This document shows positions 1-12,800 of a stretch of DNA of 64,000 nt, in pieces. The stretch is taken from the NCBI GenBank assembly GCA_016806645.1, contig JACSYO010002129.1, forward strand, positions 1,402,501-1,466,500, in the 5' to 3' direction. A model generated the notes under the pieces. The model searched no databases and was not told where the DNA came from. It was given only the letters and a program-made list of their open reading frames with translations. The translations under genes were made by a program, and so were the position numbers. Numbering within the stretch: the stretch's first letter is position 1; each line of letters opens with the position of its first letter. Source of the stretch: Ophiodon elongatus (Eukaryota; Chordata; Actinopteri; Perciformes; Hexagrammidae).

Positions 1-39
1 TTCCCTCCGGCACAATCTGATGCAACAGGTTTCACAGAA

Positions 40-238
40 CCCTGTGATTGGTCAAACGAGTTACATGTTTCACAAAAACGCACACGCTCATTGGCTCGCT
101 AGCCTGTCAGTTAAATTGATCGCAACAGGTACAGTGGGGCGCGCGACCATCGGGCCACGTTGACGGTGTCGTCATTTCAGGTGTTTCAAGTGTGAAGCTG
201 TTGCTGTATCGCTCGGCTGTGGCCTCCTCAGTTTACTC
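40..238 (+). promoter_or_regulatory. pycr1: pycr1 promoter and untranslated first exon
   Basis: There is no TATA box. Two inverted CCAAT boxes (ATTGG) stand at 47-51 and 90-94, 43 bp apart, followed by GC-rich sequence around 130-235, as in housekeeping promoters. A GTAAGT donor at 239 would end an untranslated first exon. The next acceptor (CAG ending at 495) lies six bases before the start codon. The transcription start itself is inferred, somewhere near 180-200. Confidence 0.6.
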
Positions 239-500
239 GTAAGTATTTCCTCTGCGAATGTATTCACTGCACAACAATATGGCCGCTGCCACCGTGTGTT
301 GAGAACTGTTGTTTGCTTCGTTTTAATAAGGTTTGTTTACCAACAACCACAGCACAACATGCAAGCTGCACCCCGGTTTGCACACGGTGTTAGACGGAGT
401 AAATCACCTGTGTTTGTTGCGATGACGTGATTCACCCCTGCTAAGGTTTTCAACCCTGTCCACACACACGCACACGCGCACGCACGCACACGCAGGTAGA

Positions 501-3500
501 ATGAGTGTGGGCTTCATAGGAGCGGGCCAGCTGACCCACGCTCTGGTGAGAGGCTTCGCAGCAGCAGGTGAGTTTGGAAAAACAACCCCGTGTTTGTATT
601 ATTTCGATTTGTGTTGTGGATGTATGTGTTGATTGCAATCAGACACTGAAATTATTTCTGGACATTTTGTCCCCCTTTCAAGGCGTGATTGCCACCCACA
701 GAATCACAGCCAGTTCCCCTGACACAGATCTCCCCACGGTACAGGGACTGCGGGTAGGTAGATATAGTTAGGCATCAGCACTGTACTCAGTGACTCTGTT
801 TAATTCTGAATATAATTGTAGGTTTCCAAGCATTCCTTCATGTGCATGTTGTGAATTCCTATGAATACTTCTCTTCAACAAATTACTAAAAGATGTAATT
901 TGTACAGAAATTGGGCATCAATTTCACCACCAGCAACAAAGAGACAGTGAGCCGAAGTGATGTTCTCTTCCTGGCCGTGAAGCCCCACATCATCCCCTTT
1001 GTGCTGGATGAGATCGGACCAGACATCGAAGATCGTCACCTCATTGTGTCCTGTGCCGCAGGTGTCACCATCAGCTCTATAGAGAAGGCAAGTGCTATTG
1101 TTATTGTTGATAACAGAACTGGACAATATTGACAAAATCAAATATATGTTTTCACTCAATACTTAATTATTTACACTCTCTTGGACAGATAAGCATTAGT
1201 GCATGTATAGTATTTAACCCAGTTGTATACAAAGATTGTGGTTTGTTTGCTCATTTGCAAAAGTTTGCATAACTCCCAAAAATTGTTTACTTAACTTTAA
1301 AGCTGCCTTTTAAGATCAGGGAAATGCATTATTTTCAACTATAATTTATATATTGAATCAAAATCCCAGCTGATTTGTAAATTGTATATGACATGACATT
1401 ATTCATCAATCATGTCTTTACGTACCTCTCAGCTCAATATGACGTATTCTGCTCGTAAAAGTCTGGCTTTAGTGTTGTGATGCACTGACGCTGCTATCAG
1501 GCCGATACCGACTGAAATAGCTGGCTCAGGGATCGGTGACAAAGGGGCCGATATATTCCGAATCAGAAATAGGAATCAGTATCAGAAACTGTTTATTACC
1601 AAGTACGTTACACATACAAGGAATTTGGCATAACAATAAACACAGTGCAATAGTATAACACATAATTTAAAAATAGAAAATTTACAATAAAATATGGTAA
1701 ACAAATAAGAGTATGTTATAAAAGTGTCATGTGTATATTAAAGATGTGCAAGGGTGTTTAACTGTAAGAAATAGTTCTGGGGATGTAAGTGTCAGTCAGT
1801 GGGGGTCCCGGGCTTTATTGATGAGCCCAACTGCAGATGGGAAGAACATTTGTTGTTGCATTAAAACATTTTTACACTTGATTTGTAATTCTTATTTTGA
1901 AGACTTTTTACCAAGTCTTTGGTGTGTGAAATATAATATTAATATATTAATATTTGTGTTCATAATATATTAATATTTTAATAAGAAAGAACAATTCGGT
2001 TCAATTTAGACTTATGTATTTATGAGTTACATTTTGTTTTGCAAAGGTACAAAAGCAATATTTAGGTCAAGCCTCATGATCCCAGTCTCTTCCACACAGT
2101 GAGGCATACAACTTATTTATTAAACACTGGTATTGGATCGGTACTTGTTATCGGCCGATGCTCAAAGCGCAGGAAAATGGTATCTGGACTGAAAAAGTTG
2201 GAACGGTGCATCCCTATTTATTGTTTATTTTAACACGAGGCCCTCGCTGTATTTCTGCACTCACAAACTGCAGAACACTCACACGTTGTAACATGTCATC
2301 GGTTGGCTACTTGAACTTGAAACATTCATCCATTTTCATTTAATAAAGTCCAAGATATGTTGTCTTAAGTAAATGTATATTACAGGTCAACTATTCTATC
2401 TACCAGTGTATACACTTTTATCCATGTTAGTGTTACTAAAATTAAAAGCCATAAACGATCCTCTCAGCCCAACCCCCCCCCCCCCACACACACACACACA
2501 CACACACAATTCAGACAATTCAGTCAGTACATTGCTCCATCCCCCTACAGAAGCTGCAGCAGTATCGCGCTGATCCAAAGGTGATGCGGTGCATGACAAA
2601 CACTCCGGTGGTGGTGCGTGAGGGGGCCACTGTGTACGCCACAGGCACCCATGCACAAGTGGAGGATGGAAGGCTCCTGGAGCAACTGATGGGCAGTGTG
2701 GGATACTGCACTGAGGTGGAAGAGGACCTGATTGATGCTGTCACCGGCCTCAGCGGCAGTGGTCCTGCTTACGTGAGTCATTTAAATAATGTTGATTGTG
2801 TTTTACCATTTTTCCTTAGCTGTAGCAACTGTCAAAAAATTAGTCTTGTGGGTTTTTTTTCCCCCTAATTCTCATCCTTATGACTATGATTGTGGCCTTT
2901 CAGGCGTTTACAGCTGTAGATGCTCTTGCTGATGGTGGAGTGAAAATGGGCCTGCCGAGGAGGCTGGCTGTACGCCTCGGAGCCCAAGCCCTGCTGGTAT
3001 TACCTTTTGTATTTATTTTTTAAACAAATGTATGTGTTGCATGTATGTGCTTTCTTGGATGTTTTTGCTTCCGGTTTTATTATGTTCCTCTTGGTTTCGG
3101 TGGTTTAAAGTAAGCTTTTCAAGCTTTGCTGTGATGGATTAATATGAAAATGAGTCTATCCTTACTCACTCTGGCACAATTTAATTCCCTTGTTCACAGT
3201 TTAATGTGTACTCTCCATGTGAAATCTATACATCCAGAAGCAATTTTTGTTTGCTGCAGTCTGTCTTGGTTGGTTCTCGACACAGTCGAAATATAAAATA
3301 TCTTAAAAAATATATTTAAGTTGGATATGACAGCAATACTGTGTTAGTCTCATGTGGATCTCCCTTTGTGTCTCTTTAAAGGGGGCTGCTAAGATGTTGT
3401 TAGACTCAGATCAACACCCTGGGCAGCTCAAGGACAACGTGTGTTCGCCAGGGGGCGCCACCATCCACGCCCTGCATGTCATGGAGAGTGGTGGCTTCCG

Positions 3501-4030
3501 CAGCCTCCTCATCAATGCTGTAGAGGTCTCATGTGTTAGGACTAGGTAAATTGATAAGAAGAGTGCGAGACAAACAAACTAACAAATCATATTTCCTGTC
3601 ATAGGGAAACACAAGAAATGCTTTCAAGTTAATTGTCATATTCAAATGGCCAAGAGTGTTGTATTTCTTTTGATGTTTATAATTCTGACAGTAGATGGAG
3701 CTGTATGCAAATAATGTTACAGTGAGAGCTTTGTCCTTCTCAGGTTACTAGTTACAAAGTGATCAGATTATTATTATTACGCTGCTATACTATGCTGTGC
3801 TAAATATGTATGTTTCATACTATGTTGTAAATGTCTCTCGTGTTCCTGCCCCTCCCCTAAAAAGGGAACTTCAGTTTTTGGCCGACCAAGAGAAAATCTC
3901 GCCAGCTGCCATAAAGAAGACAACTCTGGACAAAGTGTTGCAGCAGCCAGGAGTGACTGCAGGGTCTGTCGGAGTCCGATCTCAGGGGATCAGTATGTTC
4001 AGCAGTAACTCCAAGACCAAGAAGAAGTGA
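501..4030 (+). CDS. pycr1: Pyrroline-5-carboxylate reductase 1, mitochondrial-type (7 coding exons)
   Basis: Catalyses the last step of proline synthesis, NAD(P)H-dependent reduction of pyrroline-5-carboxylate, in mitochondria. Coding exons: 501-567, 683-753, 908-1087, 2551-2772, 2904-2996, 3382-3545, 3865-4030; total 963 nt, 320 aa (human PYCR1 319). The start opens with MSVGFIGAGQL, the Rossmann dinucleotide-binding loop, exactly as in PYCR1/PYCR2. Family landmarks follow in order: DVLFLAVKPHIIPFVLDEIG, SCAAGVTISSIEK, MTNTPVVVREGATVYATGTH, the signature GLSGSGPAY, the ADGGVKMGLPRRLA helix, and SPGGATIHALHVMESGGFR. The C-terminal tail (after AAIKKTTLDKV) diverges from mammals and ends SNSKTKKK. 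All junctions keep frame. Intron 3 has a GC donor (AAG|GCAAGT at 1088). PYCR1 is favoured over PYCR2 because mafg, pcyt2 and npb follow as in human 17q25.3; which fish duplicate cannot be told. Confidence 0.97.
1475..2216. mobile_element. Degenerate hAT-like non-autonomous DNA element, split by a LINE fragment
   Basis: Both flanks carry the GATACCG/CGATCGG-rich sequence and the inverted TGATGCAC / GTGCATCC ends common in a fish hAT-like repeat that usually ends in GGGATGCACCGATACC. The right end (about 2120-2216, with ATCGGCCGATGCTCAAAGC and GGTGCATCC) is clearer than the left (1478-1560). I find no matching target-site duplication, so the borders are approximate. It lies inside pycr1 intron 3. 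Family assignment is from memory of such repeats. Confidence 0.45.
1557..1860 (-). mobile_element. 3' end of an L2/Rex1-like LINE (fragment)
   Basis: Read on the minus strand, this ends with the typical fish LINE tail: AAATTCCTTGTATGTGTAA, then ACTTGGTAATAAACAG, then decayed CTGATTC-type short repeats (1557-1590). Further in, 1805-1845 matches the conserved piece that reads 'GGGCTTTATTGATGAGCCCAACTGCAG' in scattered teleost copies (shown here only in part: ATTGATGAGCCCAACTGCAG). No reverse-transcriptase coding remains. It interrupts the hAT-like repeat, so it inserted later. Confidence 0.55.
2473..2509. repeat. Poly-C tract followed by (CA)n microsatellite
   Basis: About 13 C residues run directly into about 12 CA units, 40 bases upstream of the acceptor of pycr1 exon 4. 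It may serve as part of that exon's pyrimidine-rich region on one side, but lies rather far upstream. Confidence 0.9.
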
Positions 4031-4540
4031 TCTCACACTGCACAAGCATTTTAATGTCTGTCATAACAGCGAGGATGCAATATATGCTGTAAATAAACCA
4101 CTACTGGCTGACGACTGTTGGAAGAGAATCTAACCTAGTGGATTACTGTCTAGAAGAAAAAAAAGCCCCCTGCTAGGTTGGGGATGATGAATGCATGAGC
4201 CATATTTCCCTTTTGTAATGGAATGACTGTCCTTTCTCAGGCTAGACTAGAATAATAATTTCAATCTCTGTGGTTAATACGGCAGTCCTTTCTGATGGTA
4301 GTTGGCAAAGTACCATCTAAACTAAATAGCAATGCAATTGAGTGGTATGCAGCAAAGCAATGAGCTCTGTGCCATGACTTTCTGGATGTGGTGTTGCTGT
4401 TCAACTTGCATTTATGCAATTTCCAAATTATGTTAAAACCTCCCTACAAAATGTGCCAAATGGTGTATTTTATGATGCATTAAAAGTGAGGATGTTTTCA
4501 AAACACGTTATAAATAAATATTAAAAAAACAAAATGTTCT
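4031..4540 (+). other. pycr1: pycr1 3' UTR with two polyadenylation signals
   Basis: AATAAA occurs at 4092-4097, about 60 bases after the stop, and again at 4513-4518 in a run of A-rich sequence. The next clear landmark is the CpG-rich mafg promoter. Either signal could be used; the second gives a 0.5-kb 3' UTR. Confidence 0.6.
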
Positions 4541-4639
4541 GGATGTGATTTGTGTGTGTTAACCCGTTAATTGCCAGCAGTACCGTTACTACCAGCTCGC
4601 AAAGTAACAATAGGCGGTACATTTTTGGTTTGAAATTTG

Positions 4640-5727
4640 TTTTTGTTTTTCTTGTGAGGAAAGAGTATCCTTCATGAATGGAGGCACGTGACCAAACACG
4701 ATGACGTCTGGCTCCGATACAAGAGAAAGGAATCAACAAGGAGAGCACGAGCTGGCATTTGGAAGCGCGCTCGCTTCTGTCAGTGAAACCGAAAACTATA
4801 ACCGTGCCTCGGCTGTTTGGTCCCCGTCGTGACGGAGCGAAGAGAAGGAACTTGACGGCAACAACTTCAGAGAACGTCATTTTTTTTTTTTTTTTTAAGT
4901 CAGGTGGGTCCGTAAACCAAACAGAGCTGGTGTTGTTATGCTGAGTGTGCATGCCTCTGACAAGCTGGCCGCGGCCACTAGCTTCACGGGGTTAGCATTC
5001 CTAGCGTCTTACGTGCCTCCTCGTCAAGCGCGCCGGATTTACACCAGCATTCGGTTTTCAAAATAAGAGTGTCCGTGTCGCTCAAGCCGTTGACACCCGC
5101 GTGTCCTCGCGAGGTGTTGGTTTTATTGTGAAAGCGCCCACCGGAAGTGCTCGCGCAGCCGTTGGTGAGTGACAACGGTCGGCCGGGAGCTCCTACTATG
5201 CTGAGATGGCAGCTAACGCTTTTGTACACATGAGCTCACGAGCGGCGAATAAAACATGTCATTCACATTGGGGGGGTTGATGAAGCGCGACGGCCCGCCG
5301 GTTTGCGCTTAAACGGGGATTTTTTTTTTGCTTATTTGTTTCTCCCCCCTTTTCCCCCGGTTGAGTAAATAGCTTGTGATGCTGAATTGTTTCAGTTGTA
5401 GTCGGAAGGCTGAGCAACGGGGATTTCCTCGCCTGCCCGTTGGAGGCGGGCAGTTGTTTGCCACTTTCACGAGCGGGCGCTGAGCGGCTGGGGGTCGCAG
5501 TCGTGGGACGTCAAACCGGTTCAACTAAGGGGTTTTGCTTTATGAGATAAATACTTTGCCCCCCAAAAAAGAGGGGGTGTCCCGCTCCTCTCTCTCGCTC
5601 CCTCTCTCTCTCTCTCTCGCGGGTCTGTCAACTCATGCGCTTCTTGCTGCTCAAACCTGCTGCTTCATCACCTCGTTGTGAGAAAGGAGCGCGAGCCGAG
5701 GCAGCGGCGGCGGTTTAGCGAGATCAG
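4640..5727 (+). promoter_or_regulatory. mafg: CpG-rich promoter region and untranslated first exon(s) of mafg
   Basis: This kilobase is rich in CpG, unlike the DNA around it, and has no convincing long reading frame. Two possible untranslated exon ends are visible: CCGTTG|GTGAGT near 5163 and GATCAG|GTTGGT at 5727, the latter after a GC-rich GGCGGCGG stretch and a CT run (5588-5619). Small Maf genes typically begin with one or more non-coding exons. The next coding-linked acceptor is at 15767, so this is the best candidate promoter. The exact start is inferred. Confidence 0.55.
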
Positions 5728-6693
5728 GTTGGTGTGTTTTCAATATTTGTTTCCCCCTCGTGACGTTTCAGTCAAATAATGCACGCGTTTGTGAGCGTGT
5801 TGTGCTTTTATGCAGCTTCTTTTCTTTTTTTTTTTTTTTAAATGCATGCGTGGAATTTGATCTTCCAAGAAAACCCATCGTTTCGGATTGAATTGGTTTC
5901 ACCTGAAGTGACAATTCATTTAACCACTGGTTACATTGTAACAATGGCAGTGCCGAACCCGCCGTCCTTGGCTTTAACACCACAGCCAGTTAACCACACT
6001 ATTGTCTTATTATCATATCCAACAAACAAGCAGCGGTATTTATTTTATCATCGTGCTGAATCATCACAATGATGTCTTTAGAATCCACCCCGAAATATGG
6101 TGCCACCGGACAAAGGTCTGCTCGGTGGATAAGGGTCGATGTTTATCAGCGAGCCGCCGTAATTAAGGAGATGGATCGAAATGGTGCTGATCTGTCGTGC
6201 AAGTCAGTCATCAGGAGCCGTGAGCATCAAGTGATGACCATCATGCATTTATCAATAGCCTCATCTACATTCAGCTGAGAATGGGCATTTTATTGCAGCG
6301 CTGTCATGATGTACATCAACAAACCGGGGTGTGAGTACATTTAGACTAAGTGCTTATGTGTCAACTGCGATGTCAAATCCATTTAAAAAGATGCATGATA
6401 AGCAATATATTATGCCTGTGTTGGGATAATGGAGTCCTGCAACGAGTGGCTGTTTTAGAATTGGGTCATTTGTAACGATGGGAAGTTGAAAACAACACCT
6501 GGTGTAGGTATTTGAAATACAATGCTGGAATAGGAAATATGTATTTTGGGGGGTGTGGTGTGCTGTAAATGCTTTTTTTTTTTTCTTGTTATTTAATAGT
6601 ATGCTGAATACTATAGTGTACCAACTTGCTTGTGATATCATTTAATGCAGTGTGACACTTTATTTCTTTGATTTTTGGGTAGGCAGATGCCCT

Positions 6694-6697
<4 letters not shown>

Positions 6698-6749
<52 letters not shown>
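6698..6749. repeat. (TG)n microsatellite
   Basis: About 26 perfect TG units in mafg intron 1. Confidence 0.95.
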
Positions 6750-6750
<1 letters not shown>

Positions 6751-8279
6751 CATGATGAAATTTGCTGCCTATTAGAGTGCATGCTTATGGAGGGCAGGTA
6801 ATGAATTATCCATGGAGAATCTCTGTGCAATTTGAAAAGTCACCTTGGAAACTGTTGAGCATATATAGGCTGGGCTAAACAGATAGAAGTTGCCCATTCT
6901 TGCTCAGATATCCCACTTGTTTCATCATCTCTGTTCATGCGAGCAGGGCATTGAAGTGTGTTTAGCAGACAGGCCAGCCCGACATCAGAAGCTCGGCTTT
7001 GCAATAAAGCGTAATGCCCATCCCCGCCTTTCTCTGCAGGTAACAAGAACAGATGAGGGCCCGTACAAGAGCCCGATGGGGCTGGCAGTGGTGTGTGGAT
7101 GGAAGCATGGAGTGGTGGAGATCAGCGCTGAGATTTATCATCTCTTGCATTGAGGTAGCGAAGACAAAATAAGGCCGGGTACAATAGAGGTGAACCGAGT
7201 GCACAACTCCTACCCAGTGGCGTTTCTCAGACCGGGCAGGCGGTGGAGGGTGGAAGAGGATATTTGAGGTTGATGAAACATGAGGCAAGATTTTACACGG
7301 AATACAGTCTGGCCACCAACACCTCTGTATGGCCAACACAGCTGTGCCTTGGGAATAGTTACGCCTATTCAGGACAATTGATAGCCTCCAGAAAGGAACA
7401 CAAATGTGGGATTTGTCCACAAAAGTGCTGCTTAAGCTGCACGGGGAAATGGGAATGCCTGGAAGGAAGGGAGAAAAAGATCAATATAGTTTTTTTTTTT
7501 TCCCCCTTTTTTTTTTTGCAATAGGGAGGGAATGTTGGTGATGAAACCTCTTGCAAGTGTAGTGCGGATTATGATTGCTTAGCATTGCGATATGCCCGCT
7601 CCACTTCTCAAAGTATTACTTTCATCCAGACAGAGTAGCAAGTGTGTTTGATGATTTTCTGTTTGGAACTCGAGTTAGACTTGGCATGTTCATTACAGCT
7701 CTCTGTGTGTTCATAATTTAGATTATCCAATATCGAACAGAACATGGAGAGCATAAGCGTCGAGCTGCGCACTGGCTGCTGTTTTTCATGTAACCTACTT
7801 TTATCTTGGCTGATTAATGTTTGAGACATATCAGTGGTGAACTGACGTGAAAAGCAAGCGATTTAACCGTGCCCATATTTTTGTAAAAGGCTGAGGTGAA
7901 GTGAAACTAGTGGATAAGGTGGGGAAGAAATGGTCTGTTTCCATGCATTTTTGGGAGACTTGTGTTCTGATATGTTCTTGGCTGGATATGTATAAAATTT
8001 CCTGAGGAGGTTAAAGATAGCGAGACCTTGTTCTAAGATAAGCAGTGCATAACCCACATTGGAAAGGAACTCAGGCAGATCATTAGACAACCATTAGTAC
8101 TGTCTGAATAGATTCTTGATAAAATGAACAGTTTTTTTGTATATTTTAATAAGTTTCCTGAATAAATGCAGACTATATTTGTACTCTACCTGATTAAACA
8201 GGATCCAGCATTTATATTCTGTATTACTCGCTCTGTCCATCCTATATCTATAGGTATTTATGCGATACACAAAATTAAC

Positions 8280-8286
<7 letters not shown>

Positions 8287-8330
<44 letters not shown>
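8287..8330. repeat. (AT)n microsatellite
   Basis: About 22 AT units followed by a T-rich tract, in mafg intron 1. Confidence 0.95.
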
Positions 8331-8333
<3 letters not shown>

Positions 8334-8389
8334 TGTTTTTTTTGTTTGTTTTTTTAAATATTTATTCACTTATGTATTATTTAGCTGAA

Positions 8390-8540
8390 GCTCCTGTGGT
8401 ACACAGAGTGAGCAGTTTGGGGTTCAGTTTCATGCTTAAGAAATACAGTTTCAGCTCACCTGTGGACGGACACTCTGGGCGCTTCTGGGATCAAACTTGT
8501 GACCTTACTCTTACCTTAAGTCCATTTAACCATCACTTTT
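8390..8540. mobile_element. Degenerate copy of a common fish interspersed repeat
   Basis: The order GGGGTTCAGT...CTTAAGAAA...GACACTC...TGGGATCAAACTTGTGACC matches a widespread teleost repeat, usually read GGGGTTCAGTATCTTGC...AAGGACACTT...GGGATCGAACC. The last motif looks like a tRNA B-box, but no fold or intact A-box is visible, so it is not a tRNA gene. Recognised from memory; class uncertain. Confidence 0.4.
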
Positions 8541-9755
8541 CCTCTTCTACCTTTTTCATTATGCCCGTGATATAGTCATTTCCAAGCTTAAGCTCAGGCT
8601 AAAATATGTGAGGAACTGAGAGGAGGGTTAGATTATTGAGCACCCGAGTTAAAATTCTTGGTATTGAACGCAAGATTATTAATTCAGACTGCATTCTGGA
8701 GTGACGCAATTGTAATTTTTTTAATTCATTTTTTTTTTTGTTGGACAACCACATCGTGTGAGGCTCCATCAAATATCCTGTCGGCAGACATCATCAATCA
8801 CTTGCCATAATTTGAACTGAGCGGTGGCAATGTTATTAATAGAAATTAGCATCTTTGTTACTTAGTCCAGGTAATAACTATGAATCAAAGCGCTCCACAG
8901 GAGAAACAGATGATGAATTTGTTTTCCTTCTTTCTTTTCTTTTTTTTATTCGCCGATGCCGCTGAGCTCTGTTTGTTTGATGGCCTTATCACAGAGTTGT
9001 GTTTTTAATTGAAGAGAATCCACCCCGAATCAAATCTGTGCAGTGGTACCAGTCAAAGGCTTGAATTATTTCAGTATTATTTTACTTTGAATAACATGAG
9101 GCTAAAATGTGTTGGACTGCTCTAGTATAGCCTATTGTGCTGCGAAGGCTGCCTTGTTGCTGTTGGGTCAATGCAATATGCATTTCCTGTAATATGTATG
9201 CAACCAGTGTAGTAAAGCTCCTGGATATTTTGCCAGTGTGTGGGCTGCCTGCAACCCTTACTTCCTCTGCCAGTGCAAGGCCGAAGTATCAAGAGCTATT
9301 CTCTTCCTGTTTAATCAAGTCCTCCAGGCAGATACTCTGGAAAGCCAATGAAGTCTCTTCTCCTGTCAAACTGCTTGTACTAACAGAGCAGCTCCGAGAG
9401 TAAACATCAGCTCCTGAGCTCGGAAATAGATTCTGTATGTATCGAAACATTGGTTAATGCAAACCAGTCTAATCCGAGTCCCTTTTAAATACGCTTCACG
9501 TTATCAGTGACTTCAGAAGATACTAAATTCCTTGAGGGCGGTGATTCATGTTTTCGCTTTAAACCACATGAACTGGATGCAAATTCCAGACATAAATGTA
9601 CCTCATGCATGGTGCAACATACATAGCTAGCTTTCATAATGGGACTTTTGCAGAGCCAGCGTTTATCATAGTACATCTTATGGTGTCTTATCACCTTGTG
9701 ACAAATAATCAGTGTTCAGTCATGCATGTAAACCGTTGTAGAAAAAATATGATTT

Positions 9756-9856
9756 GTATGTATGTATGTATGTATGTATGTATGTATGTATGTATGTATG
9801 TATATATATATACATATGTTATTTATATATTATTTATTTATTTATTTATTTATTTT
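9756..9856. repeat. (TGTA)n and (TATT)n microsatellites
   Basis: About 11 TGTA units, a short AT-rich spacer, then about seven TATT units, in mafg intron 1. Confidence 0.95.
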
Positions 9857-12800
9857 TGCACCAGAAACGACAGCAAATTACATAATATCCACAGATATTT
9901 CACGTTTTCTGCTTTCGTCTTCTACGTTTTGTCTCCATCTTAAAACCGGAAATAGTTTATACTTTCATATATCAAATAGAGATAATTAATATTAAGAGAT
10001 AATTTATCAATAATAATTTATCAATAATATTGATAAATATCCTTAAGGTTTACCAATATTCTGACAAGCAATAAATGACAGAATTAGCACACGTTGACTA
10101 TATAATTACTATCTTAAAACCATTTACCCTCAGCGTAAAATGCTGATGTGATCTTAGTTTAGGAATAGTAGCATTTTGGTGCTTTAAATGTATATATCAC
10201 TATTATGAACGTTTATAATCTCTTTACATTGTCCTCTCTAAATGATGCAATCAAAATAAAAGTATTACAAATAAAGGTCCAGGATGAGGGTTGTCAGTTG
10301 TTATTTTCTTATATTATCACTTTTCTAAGACCGAACATTTACCCTGCGCTTAGTTAATACGTTTTAAATTATGAACGTGTTGGCTACCAAAGCTAATGGT
10401 CCAGTTTTAGCTACAAATAACAAGTCTAATGATAAGCACCCATGCAACTTTTCTCGTGTTTTATTATGCAGCAGGTAGAAATGTAGTCTGTTTTTTTAAA
10501 ATCTTTGTTTACATGTGAACAATATCAGGACAGTGTACAGACTGTTTCGGCCCCTAGGAAGAACGTCGGGCTCTGAAACCAATGTTTGTAGTGGCCAAAC
10601 TGTGTAATTACAACTTCAGGGTCTGTCTTGTGATGCTGTTGGGCCCAAAGAGACCTTTTCTCATAGACTTACATGGGGAAAGAGACTTCTGTAACTCAGC
10701 AGATAATGAATTTTTTCGGTGAATCAACTTCAACACTTAAATAGCCCGAATCCAGAGTAGTTTCCTTTCCTCCGTTCATGTGAATGAGCCCGAGAACGAG
10801 GGCTCGGAGGTCCGATTAATGGAAACGCTTGTGCGCTTGCTCTATGGACCCATAGATGCAGTAGATCGCTGGAAGATCCGAGTAATTTTATCACTCTGCA
10901 GTTTGGCTTCATAGGAATGCACGTCATCCAGCCTCGTTCCCTTCATCCATGCTTTAACCCTTCAATATACTGTATTTATTCTCCAGGGTCAGTCTTTCCA
11001 AAAGCCAGTCATAAGATTTTGGTTAACTGCTATTTCAGCGTTGCCCCGAACCTTCACTGGTCAAAAGTATTAGCTTAGTATTTCCCCTCTACTACAAGCG
11101 TATCACATTTCCCTCTGAAAGCTGCTGAATGATTTCCCCTCTCCCTCTTTTTGTCACTCTTATTTCACGCTCTGAATACTTAGTAGTTAATAGCTTCCCT
11201 CCCCTCTTCCCGTCGTACCTTTCTCTCACACAGACACACTCACACTGTGTTTTCGCCACACACAAGTTTACACCAGTCTTCCAGTAAACTCTTCCAGAGC
11301 TATCAGAGGAGTCTGATTTTTAATTTGCGGTTAAATGGCGCCCAACATATGCCGCTTGCTTGATAATTGACTTCACTCAGCTGAAGGGAAGAATGATTAG
11401 ATCTGAATATTAAGACGATCTTTTCGACTCCGAATTAGATGGGAGGGAGTAAAAGTAGTGTCCCTGATCAGGCATGAAGTGTTGAGGCTATTTATGGCAT
11501 GCGGGGTGAAAATGTTGGCTGTCTGCGTTTTTATCAGCTCGACCCCGAAAGAGCAAGTGGACAAGAGACCAAATAAGCACCACCTATAAATTAATGAGCC
11601 GAAGCTTGACGAGAACGTGCTGACATGTCTTTTTGTTTTCGACACACTTATCTCGTCATGTGCTTTTCAGCATCTCTGTGGTTATTGTCATTCTATTTCC
11701 TGTGGAAAGTCCGTGATAATGGAGCGCGAGGCTACAAGTCTCATACATTATTGATCAGGGAAACTGAATAGGTGATCATACTGATTTCACATCCAGCTCT
11801 CCTCTTTTGTGTGGTGTTAATCGTCTAAGATGTACAGGTTTAGCAAAGACGATGAATTGAGACCGGCGCTTAACCCAAATCTAAGGCCCGATTCACATTT
11901 GGGCCACTGCTCCTGTGTCTCCACTCGTGGCCGTTCAAACCTTTATAAGTCTGGACCGGTCGTAACGGAGCGGAGAAATTTAAACAAGCCGTATGAGCAG
12001 AAAGAGCCACATTGTGTGTCTGCTCTTTTTTTTTGGTGAAATGCATTGTTTGGTGTGAGATGATATTCAGCTGTGAGTTTCCCAGAACTGAGTTGCCATT
12101 CTTGGACGCTGCCTGTGCTTTCCTGAAAACAGTCTTTCATCAGCATGCACCTCCACTGTCTAGTTTTATTCACTTCATTAGCGAACTGCCGGTGCCATGT
12201 GCTCGGACGCTGATTTCCAAGAATTGGCCATCCTGACAAGTTAAATGTATATGTGGTTGTGTGGTTTTGGTAATCTGTCTGCTGTAGGATACATGTGCAT
12301 TTGATTAGTTTCCTGATATGCAATCCACTGCCATGTCTCAGGAAAGCCTGTGCCCCGTTAGTCCTCCCCAGCCATGTTTAGTATTCAGAGAGCAGGCGCT
12401 GTTGTAATCTGGATTCTGAGGCAGGTTGCTGGGGTTTTTGTTTGCTCTTATGGCCCTGATAATCTTGTTACACCGCTGTCAAGTGGAGCTGGCTCTCCCT
12501 GCAGCCCTGAACCCCCATGCATGCCACCTCCAGTACCAGAAATCCAACCCCCTCCCCCCTCGCCACCCCCACCAGCCTGCCGCCATTTTGAGACAGCCGT
12601 TGATGGAGGAGCCTTGGATGTATCCTTGAAGAATCACCTCCTGAGCATCTTTATTCAGCCTCCCACCCCCGCCTCCGTCTCCCACCCCCACCTTAGGCGG
12701 TGAACGACAGTGATAAATATTCATCAGGGGACGCAGTGCGTGGATGCTGTAGTCTCGGCTCCCCCTCAACAAAGGGTCCCCTAGCTAATGGTGTCCATCC

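Noticed and set aside
2396..2781. Minus-strand frames opposite pycr1 exon 4
   Set aside because: They are shadows of the conserved coding exon and extend into the poly-C/(CA)n tract.
8094..8369. Tyr-Ile repeat 'proteins' on both strands
   Set aside because: They are translations of the (AT)n microsatellite.
8460..8530. tRNA B-box-like GGGATCAAACTTG
   Set aside because: No A-box, acceptor stem or cloverleaf fold can be built. It fits a decayed interspersed repeat.
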